The notes beneath the pieces are model-generated. The model searched no databases. It worked only from the letters and a program-made list of their open reading frames with translations, and was not told the origin of the DNA. A program made the position numbers and the translations under genes. Below, one piece after another: positions 1-9,028 of a stretch of 64,000 nucleotides of DNA (position 1 is its first letter; every line of letters begins with the position of its first letter). Source of the DNA: Pseudomonas aylmerensis (lineage in GTDB: Bacteria; Pseudomonadota; Gammaproteobacteria; Pseudomonadales; Pseudomonadaceae); assembly GCF_001702265.1 (NCBI RefSeq), contig NZ_MAUE01000045.1:521767-585766 (forward strand), read 5' to 3'.

Positions 1-19
1 TTTAAGTGGCTGATGCACC

Positions 20-46
20 GCCTTCGCGAGCAAGCCCGCTCCCACA
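20..46. repeat. REP-like extragenic palindrome
   Basis: A GC-rich palindromic stretch of the form CGCGAGCAAGCCCGCTCCCAC. This is the common Pseudomonas REP core, seen again at about 7870, 7975, 57960 and 60890. It lies in the non-coding leader before the MocR-type gene. Confidence 0.6.
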
Positions 47-88
47 TTTCGTTTCGGTGCAGAGCTGGAATTCCATTCCCCCACCCCT

Positions 89-102
89 ACAGTTTTTACT
101 GT
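89..102. promoter_or_regulatory. Possible MocR operator
   Basis: A perfect inverted repeat, ACAGT-TTTT-ACTGT, lies about 110 bp before the MocR-type start. Two more CTGT-containing motifs follow, near 128-136 and 152-158. MocR regulators often bind repeated half-sites near their own promoter, so autoregulation is a reasonable inference. There is no direct evidence. Confidence 0.35.
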
Positions 103-210
103 CACTCCCGCCCGCGCTCGACTATTGTGGCAACTGTCCCCGTACACTTCTAAACTGTGCCGGTATGTTTCACACAAAAATAAAATACCCGTGAAATCGA
201 GTGCTGCGTC

Positions 211-1650
211 ATGACCAATCTGTTGCTTTATCAACGTATCGCCCAGCAACTGGCTGAGGATATCCGGCGCGGTGTCTATCAACCGGGTGAGCGCGTGCCT
301 TCGGTGCGCAAGATGAGCTCCCAGCTCAACGTCAGCCATGCCACGGTGTTGCAGGCCTACGCCAACCTGGAAGACCAGGGGCTGATCCGGGCGCGGCCGC
401 AATCGGGCTACTACGTGCACCAGACGCCGGCGCTGACGGCGCCAACGCCGGACATTGCCCGTGTCGAGCGTCCCGGGTTGGTCACCCGCAGCAGCATTAT
501 CCAGCAGGTATTGGGCGAGTCGCGCCGTGAAGGCGTGTTCCCGCTGGGCGCCGCCGTGCCGAGTGTCGACTACTTGCCGGTCCGCGCGCTGCACCAGCAG
601 TTGGCCAAAGTCACCCGCTTCCAGAGCCCGCGTGCGTTCAGCTACATGTTCAGCCCGGGTTTCGAGCCGTTGCGCCGCCAAGTGGCGATTCGCATGCGCG
701 ACGCCGGTGTGGTGGTGGACCCTTCCGAGGTGGTGATCACCCACGGTTGCGTGGATGCGTTGCAGATGTCGCTGCGCGTGCTCACACGCCCAGGCGACCT
801 GATTGCCGCCGAATCACCGACCTACTATGGCTTGCTGCAACTGGCCGACCTGCTCGGCCTCAAGGTCATCGAGATCCCCAGCGACCCGTCCACCGGCATG
901 AGCCTTGAAGCCCTGCAACTGGCGGCCAACCAATGGTCGATCAAGGCCCTGGTGTTGACCACGCGCCTGAGCAATCCCCTGGGCGGCACCATGCCCGAGG
1001 AGCGACAGAAACAATTGCTGCGGCTGGCCTCGGACTTCGATATCCAGATTGTCGAGGACGATATCTACGGCGAGCTGATGTTCGAACTCGGTCGCACCAA
1101 GGCCCTCAAGGCCTATGACCGCCTGGACCGGGTCATCTACTGCTCGAGCTTTTCCAAGACGTTGTCGCCGGGGGTGCGCATTGGTTGGATGATCGCCGGC
1201 AAGTACCAGCAGGAAATCCAGCGCCTGCAGATGTTCAGTACCCATTCCGCCTGCAGCGTGACCCAGATGGGGGTGGCGGCGTACCTCGAGAACGGTGGCT
1301 ACGACCGCCACCTGCGCTACATCCGCCAGGAATATCGCAAGAACCTCAGCGCTTTCCAGCTGGCGGTGCAGCAGTATTTCCCGGAAGGCACCCAGATGAC
1401 CCGCCCGACCGGCGGCTTCATCCTGTGGGTCAGTTTGCCCGGACGGGTCAATACCCAGGAACTGCACGTGCGTGCCCTGCAACAGGGCATCAGCATTGCG
1501 CCGGGGTTGATCTTCAGCAATACCGAGCAGTTCAACCACTGCATCCGCCTCAATTGCGGCACGCCGTGGAACCGCGAGGCAGAGCGGGCGCTGATGACGT
1601 TGGGGATGTTGGCCAGCCAGTTGTGCCAGGAGACGGCAGCCGGCTTTTGA
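211..1650 (+). CDS. MocR/PdxR-type regulator (GntR HTH fused to aminotransferase fold)
   Basis: 479 residues. An N-terminal GntR-type winged helix (about residues 5-75, motif GERVPSVRKMS) is fused to a class I aminotransferase-like domain (about 110-470). The Schiff-base lysine is K316 in SSFSKTLSPGVRIGW. Family members usually use the PLP domain as a ligand sensor to control amino-acid, aminotransferase or vitamin B6 genes rather than as an enzyme. The ATG at 211 begins MTNLLLYQRIAQQLAED, a typical family start. No divergent target gene lies inside the window, so the regulon is unknown. Confidence 0.9.
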   Translation: MTNLLLYQRIAQQLAEDIRRGVYQPGERVPSVRKMSSQLNVSHATVLQAYANLEDQGLIRARPQSGYYVHQTPALTAPTPDIARVERPGLVTRSSIIQQVLGESRREGVFPLGAAVPSVDYLPVRALHQQLAKVTRFQSPRAFSYMFSPGFEPLRRQVAIRMRDAGVVVDPSEVVITHGCVDALQMSLRVLTRPGDLIAAESPTYYGLLQLADLLGLKVIEIPSDPSTGMSLEALQLAANQWSIKALVLTTRLSNPLGGTMPEERQKQLLRLASDFDIQIVEDDIYGELMFELGRTKALKAYDRLDRVIYCSSFSKTLSPGVRIGWMIAGKYQQEIQRLQMFSTHSACSVTQMGVAAYLENGGYDRHLRYIRQEYRKNLSAFQLAVQQYFPEGTQMTRPTGGFILWVSLPGRVNTQELHVRALQQGISIAPGLIFSNTEQFNHCIRLNCGTPWNREAERALMTLGMLASQLCQETAAGF

Positions 1651-1754
1651 GCGGTGTATTGGGGACAACTCCGATAGCTGGCTAATCACCGCGCTTGTCA
1701 TGCCGCGCACAACAAGCGAGCATATGGCCCTCTGCCGTTAATGCTGTAGGCGAT

Positions 1755-2246
1755 ATGACCTCATTTGTTCGTGCTGCTTTGGTGATTGGCCTGTTAAGCC
1801 TGTGTAACGTCAGCCCGGTGCTGGCGGCAACGCCTGTGACTGACGCCCAGCCCGCCGCCAGCAACCAGCAGAAAACGCCTGCGAAAAAACCGGCACCGGC
1901 GCAAAAAGCCGCCGCGACCAAGAAAAAAGCCGCCACGGTGAAAAAACGTGCACCGGTAGCGAGCAAGTCAAAATCGGCCCGCGAAGTCGCCCAAACCCAA
2001 CTGGCACCGGCACAGTTGGACCTGACACTGCCTACGGACATGGTCCGGCACCTGCAGCCCCTGGGCACCATGCCCAAGCCCAAAAGCGTACCGCTGCTGC
2101 CGCCGATGTTTGGTGACAAGCCCACTGACAACAGTGCCTTCCAGATCAACGGGCGCCTGCTCAGCAATGAAATGAAACTGCAACTGCGCAACGAAGAGCG
2201 CCGCGATGTTGAAGGCGCGGCGTTGGAGTTCGAGTTCAAGCAATAA
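1755..2246 (+). CDS. Exported Lys/Ala-rich hypothetical protein
   Basis: 163 residues. The ATG at 1755 is chosen over upstream starts because it gives a clean signal peptide: MTSFVRAALVIGLLSLCNV, then cleavage near PVLAA. The mature N-terminus (about residues 30-80) is a basic low-complexity tract of lysine, alanine and proline (KKPAPAQK, TKKKAATVKK). The C-terminal 80 residues look more ordered. The lysine-rich tract could bind nucleic acid or an anionic envelope polymer. No catalytic motif is visible and the function is unknown. Confidence 0.7.
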   Translation: MTSFVRAALVIGLLSLCNVSPVLAATPVTDAQPAASNQQKTPAKKPAPAQKAAATKKKAATVKKRAPVASKSKSAREVAQTQLAPAQLDLTLPTDMVRHLQPLGTMPKPKSVPLLPPMFGDKPTDNSAFQINGRLLSNEMKLQLRNEERRDVEGAALEFEFKQ

Positions 2247-2408
2247 ACTTTTCGCCTTAACGTGACGTCACCTCTCGACCATCTGTCGCAGACTGGTCAG
2301 TCACTTTTGTTTTCTGCGAAAAACCCCTGTTAGACCATTTTAAAACGGCTGTTTAAGGGCGTACTCTAGCCCGGCCATCCACATTGAGTCGTCGAGGACC
2401 TTTTGGTC

Positions 2409-2663
2409 ATGAAATGCCGTGAAGGCTGTGGCGCGTGCTGCATCGCCCCCTCCATCAGTTCGCCATTACCGGGCATGCCACATGGCAAACCGGCCGGCGA
2501 ACGCTGCCTGCACCTGTCGGTCGAACAGCTATGCCAGCTGTTCGGCCGGCCGGAACGCCCGGCGGTGTGCAGTGATTTCAAGGCCGATATCGAGGTCTGC
2601 GGCACCGACCAGGCCGATGCAATCCGGTTGATCGGCTGGTGGGAGCAGATGACGGCGGCTTGA
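2409..2663 (+). CDS. YkgJ-type cysteine-cluster protein
   Basis: 84 residues starting MKCREGCGACCIAPS. The C-x3-C-x2-C-C arrangement at the N-terminus, with later cysteines in ERCLHLS and AVCSDF, fits the short YkgJ / zinc- or iron-binding cysteine-cluster family. The internal ATG at 2409 is preferred to a TTG at 2403 because it starts the conserved segment directly. The biochemical role of the family is not established. Confidence 0.75.
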   Translation: MKCREGCGACCIAPSISSPLPGMPHGKPAGERCLHLSVEQLCQLFGRPERPAVCSDFKADIEVCGTDQADAIRLIGWWEQMTAA

Positions 2664-2704
2664 TGGGCTTTACTATCGGAACTTCAACAATAAGGAATAC
2701 AACA

Positions 2705-3310
2705 ATGGGTTCGCTGAAACGAATGGCTGTGTTGTGCGGTTTTACGCTGGTGTTTGCTGCCACTGCCCAGGCTGAGGATTGGCAAGTCGCCAAGGACGAA
2801 GACGGTATCAAAGTGTCCCTGAGCGAAATTGCCGGCTCCAAGTACAAGGCCTATCGCGGTGTGACCGTGATCAAGGCACCCGTGGCCAAAATCGTCGCCC
2901 TGCAGGAAGACGTGGCCGGTGCCTGTGCCTGGATCCACGAGTGCAAGTCCCAGAAGCTGGTCGACAAGAAAGGCGACGAGAGCTGGACCTACACCCAATT
3001 CAAGGCCCCGTTCCCCGTGACGGACCGGGATTCCTACCTGCATATCACCACGACCAAGGCGGCCGACGGCACGCTGACCCGTAAGCTCGAGGGCGTCCCG
3101 ACTTACAAGCCTGAAGAAAAAGGCTACGTACGGGTTGCCCAGGTCGATGGCTTCTGGAAACTCGTGCCAAAAGGCGACAACCAGACCGAAGTCACTTACC
3201 AGGTGCACACCGAGCCAGGTGGCAGCGTGCCGTCGTGGTTGGCCAACAAGTTTGTGGTGGACGCGCCGTTCAACACCTTGAAAGCCTTGAAAGAACACGC
3301 TGAAAAATAA
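2705..3310 (+). CDS. START/SRPBCC-domain exported protein
   Basis: 201 residues. Signal peptide MGSLKRMAVLCGFTLVFAATAQA with cleavage after AQA. The mature part matches the bacterial START-domain pattern: an early DWQVAKDEDGIKV strand, a central ITDRDSY-like PVTDRDSYLH, and a C-terminal NTLKALKEHAE helix. START folds bind hydrophobic ligands such as lipids; the ligand here is unknown and a periplasmic location is inferred. The ATG at 2705 is preferred to the upstream in-frame codon at 2639 because of the signal peptide. Confidence 0.8.
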   Translation: MGSLKRMAVLCGFTLVFAATAQAEDWQVAKDEDGIKVSLSEIAGSKYKAYRGVTVIKAPVAKIVALQEDVAGACAWIHECKSQKLVDKKGDESWTYTQFKAPFPVTDRDSYLHITTTKAADGTLTRKLEGVPTYKPEEKGYVRVAQVDGFWKLVPKGDNQTEVTYQVHTEPGGSVPSWLANKFVVDAPFNTLKALKEHAEK

Positions 3311-3413
3311 GCGCAGTTGATCCGGTGCCTCCTGACTTGAGTGGAACGTTTGGCGAACCCTCAAGGTCCAGATAGTGGTAAGCCCACACACGGGTTTTAT
3401 CGAGGAGGCACCG

Positions 3414-3650
3414 ATGCAAAAGTGGCAGATTACCTTCGTTGATGATCACGGCGTTCAGTCCGTCGAGCAGTTCACCTGCGATCAGAAGCCCAGCCTCGAA
3501 GATGCGGCACACATGATTCGCAACAAACTGGTGCCCATCGCCGCTGAACTGGACCTCAATGACCTGGAGGGCCGCAAGCCTGAGCCTACGGTCAAGATCC
3601 TCAAAGACCAGAACAGTATCCAGATCCTCGACATCTCTCCCGCCGCCTGA
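3414..3650 (+). CDS. Small conserved hypothetical protein
   Basis: 78 residues beginning MQKWQITFVDDHGVQS. A strong Shine-Dalgarno (GGAGG, 3403-3407) lies just upstream of the ATG at 3414, which sets the start. It is soluble, acidic and compact, with a C-terminal VKILKDQNSIQILDIS strand pattern. No signal peptide or catalytic motif is seen. It stands alone between the START-domain gene and rraB; function unknown. Confidence 0.75.
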   Translation: MQKWQITFVDDHGVQSVEQFTCDQKPSLEDAAHMIRNKLVPIAAELDLNDLEGRKPEPTVKILKDQNSIQILDISPAA

Positions 3651-3794
3651 ATATTCCCTGTACACACTTAAAGCGCCTCTGGTGGAGGTGATAGCTTCGC
3701 GCTACTCTGCAAGTGAGATCAGCGAACGAATCGCTAAGGTCTGGTCTTGTCAGCTACATGCTTGTTTTCCAGCGGTGATGTTTTTGCCGTAGCT

Positions 3795-3815
3795 CCCACG
3801 CCAGTACGGCGTGGG
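3795..3815 (+). promoter_or_regulatory. Hairpin in rraB leader
   Basis: CCCACGCC-AGTA-GGCGTGGG forms an 8-bp stem about 50 nt before the rraB ATG. It has no following T-run, so it is a leader hairpin rather than a terminator. A role in leader stability is only an inference. Confidence 0.3.
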
Positions 3816-3863
3816 CTTCGGGAAGCACGGAAAGTCTATCCATCAATTCGAGGAGCACTTTTC

Positions 3864-4205
3864 ATGAGCACAGCCTATCAAGAAGACATCAGCACCAACG
3901 TTCTGCGCCGCATGAAAGAAGGCGGCTTCGACTTCTCGCGTTTCCACCCCATTGAGTTCTACGCCATATTCCCGGATGAGGAACGGGCGCGCAGGGCTGC
4001 GGGTGAGTTTCGTGGGGAATCCCTGAATGCCCAGGTCAGCGCGCGCGACGATGGCGCCTGGTACCTGGAACTGAGCAAAATCATGTTTGCAACCTACGAC
4101 GGCATAGGAGACTTCGAGCAGGACTTCGAGGCGGTGGTCGAGCCTCTGGGCGGCATTATCGAGGGATGGGGCGTCAAGCAGGAGGTGCGTGGGTTACCCA
4201 TGTAG
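3864..4205 (+). CDS. rraB: Ribonuclease E inhibitor RraB
   Basis: 113 residues, typical for RraB. The start MSTAYQEDISTNVLRRMKEG and the FHPIEFYAIFPDEERARRA and YDGIGDFEQDFEAVVEPLGG segments are family hallmarks. RraB binds RNase E and modulates degradosome composition, lowering mRNA decay. The ATG at 3864 follows an AGGAG motif (3850-3854); the longer frame from 3747 is not needed. It is monocistronic, with a terminator just downstream. Confidence 0.88.
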   Translation: MSTAYQEDISTNVLRRMKEGGFDFSRFHPIEFYAIFPDEERARRAAGEFRGESLNAQVSARDDGAWYLELSKIMFATYDGIGDFEQDFEAVVEPLGGIIEGWGVKQEVRGLPM

Positions 4206-4225
4206 CAGTATGAGAAACACAGCGT

Positions 4226-4258
4226 ATCGGCTGACCTTCGGGTCGGCCGATTTTGTTT
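4226..4258 (+). terminator. Rho-independent terminator of rraB
   Basis: An 11-bp stem (4226-4236 with 4241-4251, one G-T pair) closed by a TTCG tetraloop and followed by TTTTGTTTGT, 20 nt after the rraB stop. Confidence 0.8.
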
Positions 4259-4338
4259 GTGGCCAGCCCTAATCGCTGTCCGGTTCGGCATCGACGCCAA
4301 CCTCACTATCACCCCACCTACACAGCATTTCTCCAGCC

Positions 4339-4365
4339 AAAAAAAAGCCACCCGAGCAGGGTGGC
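4339..4365 (-). terminator. Leftward terminator with no annotated gene
   Basis: An eight-A run (4339-4346) precedes the stem GCCACCC-GAGCA-GGGTGGC (4347-4365). Read on the minus strand this is a standard terminator ending in U8. No minus-strand protein gene lies to its right before the plus-strand ATP-grasp gene, so it may end a small RNA made from about 4370-4600. Confidence 0.6.
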
Positions 4366-4647
4366 CTAAAGGGAAGAGCGTTGCGCTGAAGCGGTAGGAC
4401 GCATCCTGTTCAGCAGATGGTTGCGATTATCCGCAAGCGCGACCGGGCAGTGAAATCAACTCTGACTATGCTGTTGATAGCCAAAGCGCGCATTGCGATG
4501 AAGCGTGCGCCTGTGCGCGGGGCATTCTGCGCACCAGGACGGTGCGAGCAGATCCCTTTGGTTATTCAACGCACTGATTTTTAAGTGTTTATGCCGCTGG
4601 CATGGGCCTTGCGAAGGTTCAAGCGTCCGGGTGACAAGGAGTTCGGC

Positions 4648-6057
4648 ATGATCCGCACTTATTACGACGAAATGTACGACGGGGCAGGGCAGGTTCGCCC
4701 CCATTACCGCGAGTTCGCCCGCTGGTTGGCTGAAACCCCTGTTGAACTGCTGGCCCAACGCCGGCGCGAAGCCGATTTGCTGTTTCACCGCGCCGGGATC
4801 ACCTTCACCCTGTACGGCGACGAGCAGGGCACCGAGCGCCTGATTCCCTTCGACACCATCCCGCGCAGTATTCCCGCCAGCGAATGGCGGATGGTCGAGC
4901 GCGGCTGCATCCAGCGGGTCAAGGCGCTGAACATGTTTCTCGCCGACCTGTACCACGAGCAACGCATCATCAAGGCCGGCATCATCCCCGCCGAGCAGGT
5001 GCTGGCCAACGAGCAATATCAACTGGCGATGCAGGGGCTGAACCTGCACCGCGACCTGTATTCCCACATCTCCGGGGTCGACCTCGTACGCGATGGCGAC
5101 GGCACTTACTACGTTCTCGAAGACAACTTGCGGACACCGAGCGGCGTCAGCTACATGCTCGAAGACCGCAAGATGATGATGCGCCTGTTCCCCGAACTGT
5201 TCGCCGCCCAGCGTATCGCGCCCATCGATCATTACCCCAACCTGCTGCTCGATACCCTGAAAAGCTCAAGCCCCCTGGATAACCCCAGTGTGGTGGTGCT
5301 GACCCCGGGCCGCTTCAACAGCGCGTTCTTTGAACACGCTTTCCTGGCCCGCGAAATGGGGGTGGAGCTGGTGGAGGGCGCCGACCTGTTCGTGCGTGAT
5401 GACCGGGTGTTCATGCGCACCACCGACGGCCCCAAGGCCGTCGATGTGATCTATCGCCGCCTCGACGATGCGTTCCTCGACCCGCTGGCGTTCAACCCGG
5501 ACTCCATGCTCGGCGTGCCCGGTCTGCTCGCCGCGTATCGCTTGGGCAATGTGGTGCTGGCCAACGCGATTGGCACCGGAGTGGCGGATGACAAGTCGGT
5601 GTATCCCTTCGTCCCCGAGATGATCCGTTTTTACCTGGATGAGGAACCCATCCTGCAGAACGTGCCTACCTTCCAATGCCGTAAGCCCGACGAATTATCC
5701 CACGTGCTGGCCAACCTGCCGGACCTGGTAGTCAAGGAAACCCAAGGTTCCGGCGGCTACGGCATGCTGGTCGGCCCGGCCTCGACGGCGGCTGAAATCG
5801 AAGCCTTTCGCGCACGCATCAAGGCCAAGCCCCACGCCTATATCGCCCAGCCGACCCTGTGTTTGTCCACCTGCCCGACCTTCGTCGACAACGGCATCGC
5901 CCCGCGTCATATCGACCTGCGCCCATTCGTGCTGTCCGGCAAGGAAACCCGCGTGGTGCCTGGCGGGCTGACCCGCGTGGCGTTGCGCGAAGGGTCGCTG
6001 GTGGTCAACTCGTCCCAGGGCGGCGGCACCAAAGACACCTGGGTGGTCGAGGATTGA
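4648..6057 (+). CDS. Circularly permuted type 2 ATP-grasp protein
   Basis: 469 residues. The start MIRTYYDEMYDGAGQVRPHY and the motifs LEDNLRTPSGVSYMLEDR, VVKETQGSGGYGML and HIDLRPFVLSG match the circularly permuted ATP-grasp family. These proteins are predicted to ligate a carboxylate to an amine using ATP. The start at 4648 follows an AAGGAG-like site. The alpha-E gene begins 3 nt after the stop and a transglutaminase overlaps that, so the three genes form one operon, a recurrent trio probably acting in peptide synthesis or modification. The substrate is unknown. Confidence 0.88.
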   Translation: MIRTYYDEMYDGAGQVRPHYREFARWLAETPVELLAQRRREADLLFHRAGITFTLYGDEQGTERLIPFDTIPRSIPASEWRMVERGCIQRVKALNMFLADLYHEQRIIKAGIIPAEQVLANEQYQLAMQGLNLHRDLYSHISGVDLVRDGDGTYYVLEDNLRTPSGVSYMLEDRKMMMRLFPELFAAQRIAPIDHYPNLLLDTLKSSSPLDNPSVVVLTPGRFNSAFFEHAFLAREMGVELVEGADLFVRDDRVFMRTTDGPKAVDVIYRRLDDAFLDPLAFNPDSMLGVPGLLAAYRLGNVVLANAIGTGVADDKSVYPFVPEMIRFYLDEEPILQNVPTFQCRKPDELSHVLANLPDLVVKETQGSGGYGMLVGPASTAAEIEAFRARIKAKPHAYIAQPTLCLSTCPTFVDNGIAPRHIDLRPFVLSGKETRVVPGGLTRVALREGSLVVNSSQGGGTKDTWVVED

Positions 6058-6060
6058 ATT

Positions 6061-7011
6061 ATGTTGAGTAGAACTGCCTCGGATTTGTACTGGATGTCGC
6101 GCTACCTGGAGCGTGCGGAAAACCTCGCGCGCATGCTCGATGTCAGCTATTCGCTGTCGTTGATGCCCCAGGATGGGCGCGGCGATGGCCTGCATGAATT
6201 GGCCATGCCGCTGTTGATCACCGGCACGCTGGAAGATTACCGCGAGCGTCATGGTGAACTGCACGCTGAACACCTGCTGCATTTCTTCGCCCTCGACGCG
6301 GCCAACCCGGCGAGCATCTACAGTTGCCTGGGCGCTGCGCGGGCCAGCGCCCATGCCGTGCGTGGGCGAATTACTGCGGACATGTGGGAAAACATCAACG
6401 CGACCTGGCTGGATATTCGCGATATCGCCCAGCAGGGCTTGAGTCGCTACGGCATGAGCCGGTTCTGCGAATGGGTCAAGGAGCGCTCCCACCTGTTTCG
6501 CGGGGCGACCTACGGCACCATCATGCGCAACGATGCCTTCCGGTTTATTCGCCTGGGGACGTTTATCGAGCGTGCCGACAACACCCTGCGCCTGCTCGAT
6601 GCACGTTATGAAATGGCCGGCGACCGCGCCGAAGCTGTCACCGACGGCACGGCCCACGCCTACTATCAATGGAGTGCCTTGCTGCGCGCGTTGTCGTCGT
6701 TCGAGGCCTACACCGAGATTTACCGCGACGCCCCCGGCGCCCGGCAAGTCGCGGAACTGTTGCTGTTGCGCGCCGATGTCCCGCGTTCGCTGCGCGCCTG
6801 CAGCGAAGAGATCGACCAGATCCTCGCCAGCCTGCCCGGCCTCAACGGCCGCCCGGCCCAGCGCCTGGCCGCCGAAATGGACGCGCGCCTGCGCTTTACC
6901 GCTATCGATGAGATTCTCGAGGAAGGCCTGCACGCCTGGCTGACCGACTTTATTCCCCTGGTCCGCCAACTCGGCGACGCCATCTACAGTTCCTACCTGG
7001 AGGCCGCATGA
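6061..7011 (+). CDS. Alpha-E domain protein
   Basis: 316 residues, almost entirely helical. The N-terminus MLSRTASDLYWMSRYLERAE is diagnostic of the alpha-E family (DUF403). No enzymatic residues are assigned in the family, which always accompanies permuted ATP-grasp proteins and transglutaminases and may be their scaffold or partner. It begins 3 nt after the ATP-grasp stop and its TGA overlaps the next ATG. Confidence 0.88.
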   Translation: MLSRTASDLYWMSRYLERAENLARMLDVSYSLSLMPQDGRGDGLHELAMPLLITGTLEDYRERHGELHAEHLLHFFALDAANPASIYSCLGAARASAHAVRGRITADMWENINATWLDIRDIAQQGLSRYGMSRFCEWVKERSHLFRGATYGTIMRNDAFRFIRLGTFIERADNTLRLLDARYEMAGDRAEAVTDGTAHAYYQWSALLRALSSFEAYTEIYRDAPGARQVAELLLLRADVPRSLRACSEEIDQILASLPGLNGRPAQRLAAEMDARLRFTAIDEILEEGLHAWLTDFIPLVRQLGDAIYSSYLEAA

Positions 7012-7811
7012 GACTCTCCATCAGCCACGAAACCACCTACCGCTATGAAGACCAGGTGCGCAACAGCATCCAGTATCTGCGCCTCACGCCCCACGACAGC
7101 GAGCGCCAGCATGTGCTCAGCTGGCAGTTGGACCTGCCACGCCCGGTGCGTGCGCAGGTGGACCCGTTTGGCAACATCCTGCATGTGCTGACCCTGGACG
7201 AACCCCACGACGCCATCATCATCGGCGCCCGTGGCCAGGTGGATATCGACGAACTGCGCGAGGCCGAACACGAGAGCCAGTCGGCTTTCCCATTCCTGCG
7301 TTGCACACGCCTGACCGAGCCCGACGAGGCCTTGCGCGGTTTTGCGCAACAGCATTGCCATCAGCGCCGCGATCGCACGGCGCTGATCGACCTGATGCAC
7401 GCCCTGCACCAGTCGATGGTCTACACGCCGGGCTCCACCGAAGTCGACACCTGCGCCGCTCAGGCCTTTGCAGGGCATGCGGGTGTGTGTCAGGACCACA
7501 CCCACGCGTTCCTGGCCTGCGCGCGCAGCCTGGGGATTCCTGCGCGTTATGTGTCGGGATATTTGTACACCGAAGACACCGCGCACCTGGCCAGCCACGC
7601 CTGGGCCGAAGCCTGGCTGGATGACGCCTGGTACAGCTTTGATGTGACCAACCAACTGGCCCGGCCGGAGCGGCACTTGAAACTCGCCGTGGGCCTGGAC
7701 TACCTCGACGCCTGCCCGGTACGCGGCATGCGCCGTGGCGGCGGGCATGAGCAGATGCATGCCAAGGTGTTCGTTGCGCCGACGCCGGTGATCTCGGTGC
7801 AGCAGCAGTAA
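7008..7811 (+). CDS. Transglutaminase-like cysteine protease
   Basis: 267 residues. The N-terminal bacterial transglutaminase-like domain (MRLSISHETTYRYEDQVRN) precedes the catalytic core. The catalytic Cys is in AGVCQDHTHAFLACARSLG, His in ASHAWAEAWL and Asp in WYSFDVTN. Such enzymes hydrolyse or form amide bonds. The start overlaps the alpha-E stop (ATGA), indicating translational coupling. Together the operon encodes an ATP-dependent ligase, a partner and an amide-acting thiol enzyme. Confidence 0.88.
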   Translation: MRLSISHETTYRYEDQVRNSIQYLRLTPHDSERQHVLSWQLDLPRPVRAQVDPFGNILHVLTLDEPHDAIIIGARGQVDIDELREAEHESQSAFPFLRCTRLTEPDEALRGFAQQHCHQRRDRTALIDLMHALHQSMVYTPGSTEVDTCAAQAFAGHAGVCQDHTHAFLACARSLGIPARYVSGYLYTEDTAHLASHAWAEAWLDDAWYSFDVTNQLARPERHLKLAVGLDYLDACPVRGMRRGGGHEQMHAKVFVAPTPVISVQQQ

Positions 7812-7854
7812 GAGACTGCCCGAAGCTCTGCTGCTGATGTTTGTGGTAAGTGGA

Positions 7855-7999
7855 CTTGTTGTGGCAAGCGGGCTTGCCCCGCGTTGGGCTGCGCAGCAGC
7901 CCTAAAACCCTGCACTGAGGAGTGCCTGACACAGTGCATTCTGCTTTATCAGGGCGGCTGCGCAGCCCAACGCGGGGCAAGCCCGCTCGCCACAACAAG
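7855..7999. repeat. Inverted pair of REP sequences (REPIN-like)
   Basis: The arms 7855-7902 and 7950-7999 are near-perfect inverted copies reading CTTGTTGTGGC through GCGGGCTTGCCCCGCG, separated by about 47 bp. This is the two-REP arrangement of Pseudomonas REPINs. It lies between the transglutaminase gene and the convergent cytochrome gene and could terminate transcripts from both sides. Confidence 0.75.
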
Positions 8000-8058
8000 C
8001 CCGGTAGACAAAACAATCTCAGTTGCCAGAACAAGCCCACCTACCCATCACCCAGCAT

Positions 8059-8865
8059 TCACGGCTGCTGCTTACGCCCCGCCATATGCTTCAAATAACC
8101 CACCAATAAATCCAACTCGCTGTCTGGCAACACGCTGGCGGCGAATGCTGGCATTTTTGCCTGTGGCCAATGCCGCAGGCTCTGCGGGTCGCGGATATAA
8201 CGCTTGAGGAAGTCGGCGCCGAAATACTCGGTGGGGTTGTAGGGAATATTCAGGTCCGGCCCCACCTGCGCATCGCCGGCGCCATTGAGGCGATGGCAGG
8301 CCAGGCAGTTTTTCTGGAACAACGCGAAGCCCTGATTGACCGGGTCATTGGCGGCCAGCGCCGGGTCGGGCAACAGCGCGGGGAAGCGCTCGGCCACCGT
8401 CTTCAACTGTTTGATCGTGGAGATCTGGAACGGCCACTGCTCAGGGCTGATATGCCCGGCTTGCGGATCGGTCCACACCAGGTAGAACGGCCCTGCACTC
8501 GGCTTGCCGTCGGCCAGCGCGGGCCAGGGGTGAGCCGGGTCCTCCACGGCCAGCCAGGCGCGGGCGCCGCGGGTTTGCAGCAACGGCGCCGCCGCCAGTT
8601 CGGCGGCAAATCCATCCAGGGCGACGGCTTGCAGATGAGCTTCGGGCGTGAGACCCGGTAGGAGCACGGCCAGCGGTACCGCGCGATAAGTCATATTGCG
8701 CTTGTAGGAAACGTCATCGACGATCTGCACGGTCTGCGCGTCCGGATGCTTGAGCAGGTCGGCGGTCTGCCAGGTCTTGCGCGTGTGGTCGAGTTCGATG
8801 CTCAACGAGGCTGCCGTGGCAGGTACGGCAATGAACAAGGCGAGAAGGGCGAGGATGAGTTTCAA
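8059..8865 (-). CDS. Exported c-type cytochrome with N-terminal sensor-like domain
   Basis: About 268 residues with a TTG start. It is chosen because it yields a signal peptide (LKLILALLALFIAVPATAA); a GTG at 8901 would extend it by 12 residues. The N-terminal 150 residues are a periplasmic domain of unknown ligand. The C-terminal about 90 residues are a mono-haem cytochrome c: haem motif CLACH at residues 187-191 and a distal Met in KMPAF. A role in periplasmic electron transfer is inferred. No operon partner is visible apart from the small membrane gene upstream. Confidence 0.75.
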   Translation of the reverse strand: MKLILALLALFIAVPATAASLSIELDHTRKTWQTADLLKHPDAQTVQIVDDVSYKRNMTYRAVPLAVLLPGLTPEAHLQAVALDGFAAELAAAPLLQTRGARAWLAVEDPAHPWPALADGKPSAGPFYLVWTDPQAGHISPEQWPFQISTIKQLKTVAERFPALLPDPALAANDPVNQGFALFQKNCLACHRLNGAGDAQVGPDLNIPYNPTEYFGADFLKRYIRDPQSLRHWPQAKMPAFAASVLPDSELDLLVGYLKHMAGRKQQP

Positions 8866-9028
8866 CGGATAAGCCCGATGCGAGGGGACGATGGGGCTCA
8901 CGATAGCGCAAATTCGCACGCAAAACGGCAGCGCCTGCAACAGGACCGCTATACGCAATGTCCCGGCAGGTGCTGCCAAAAACTGCAGTCCTGGTGCTGT
9001 GTGTGCACGGAATGTGGCGAGTGAGTGG

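Noticed and set aside
5695..6969. 424-residue minus-strand frame across ATP-grasp and alpha-E genes
   Set aside because: Spans two genuine plus-strand genes and has no motifs.
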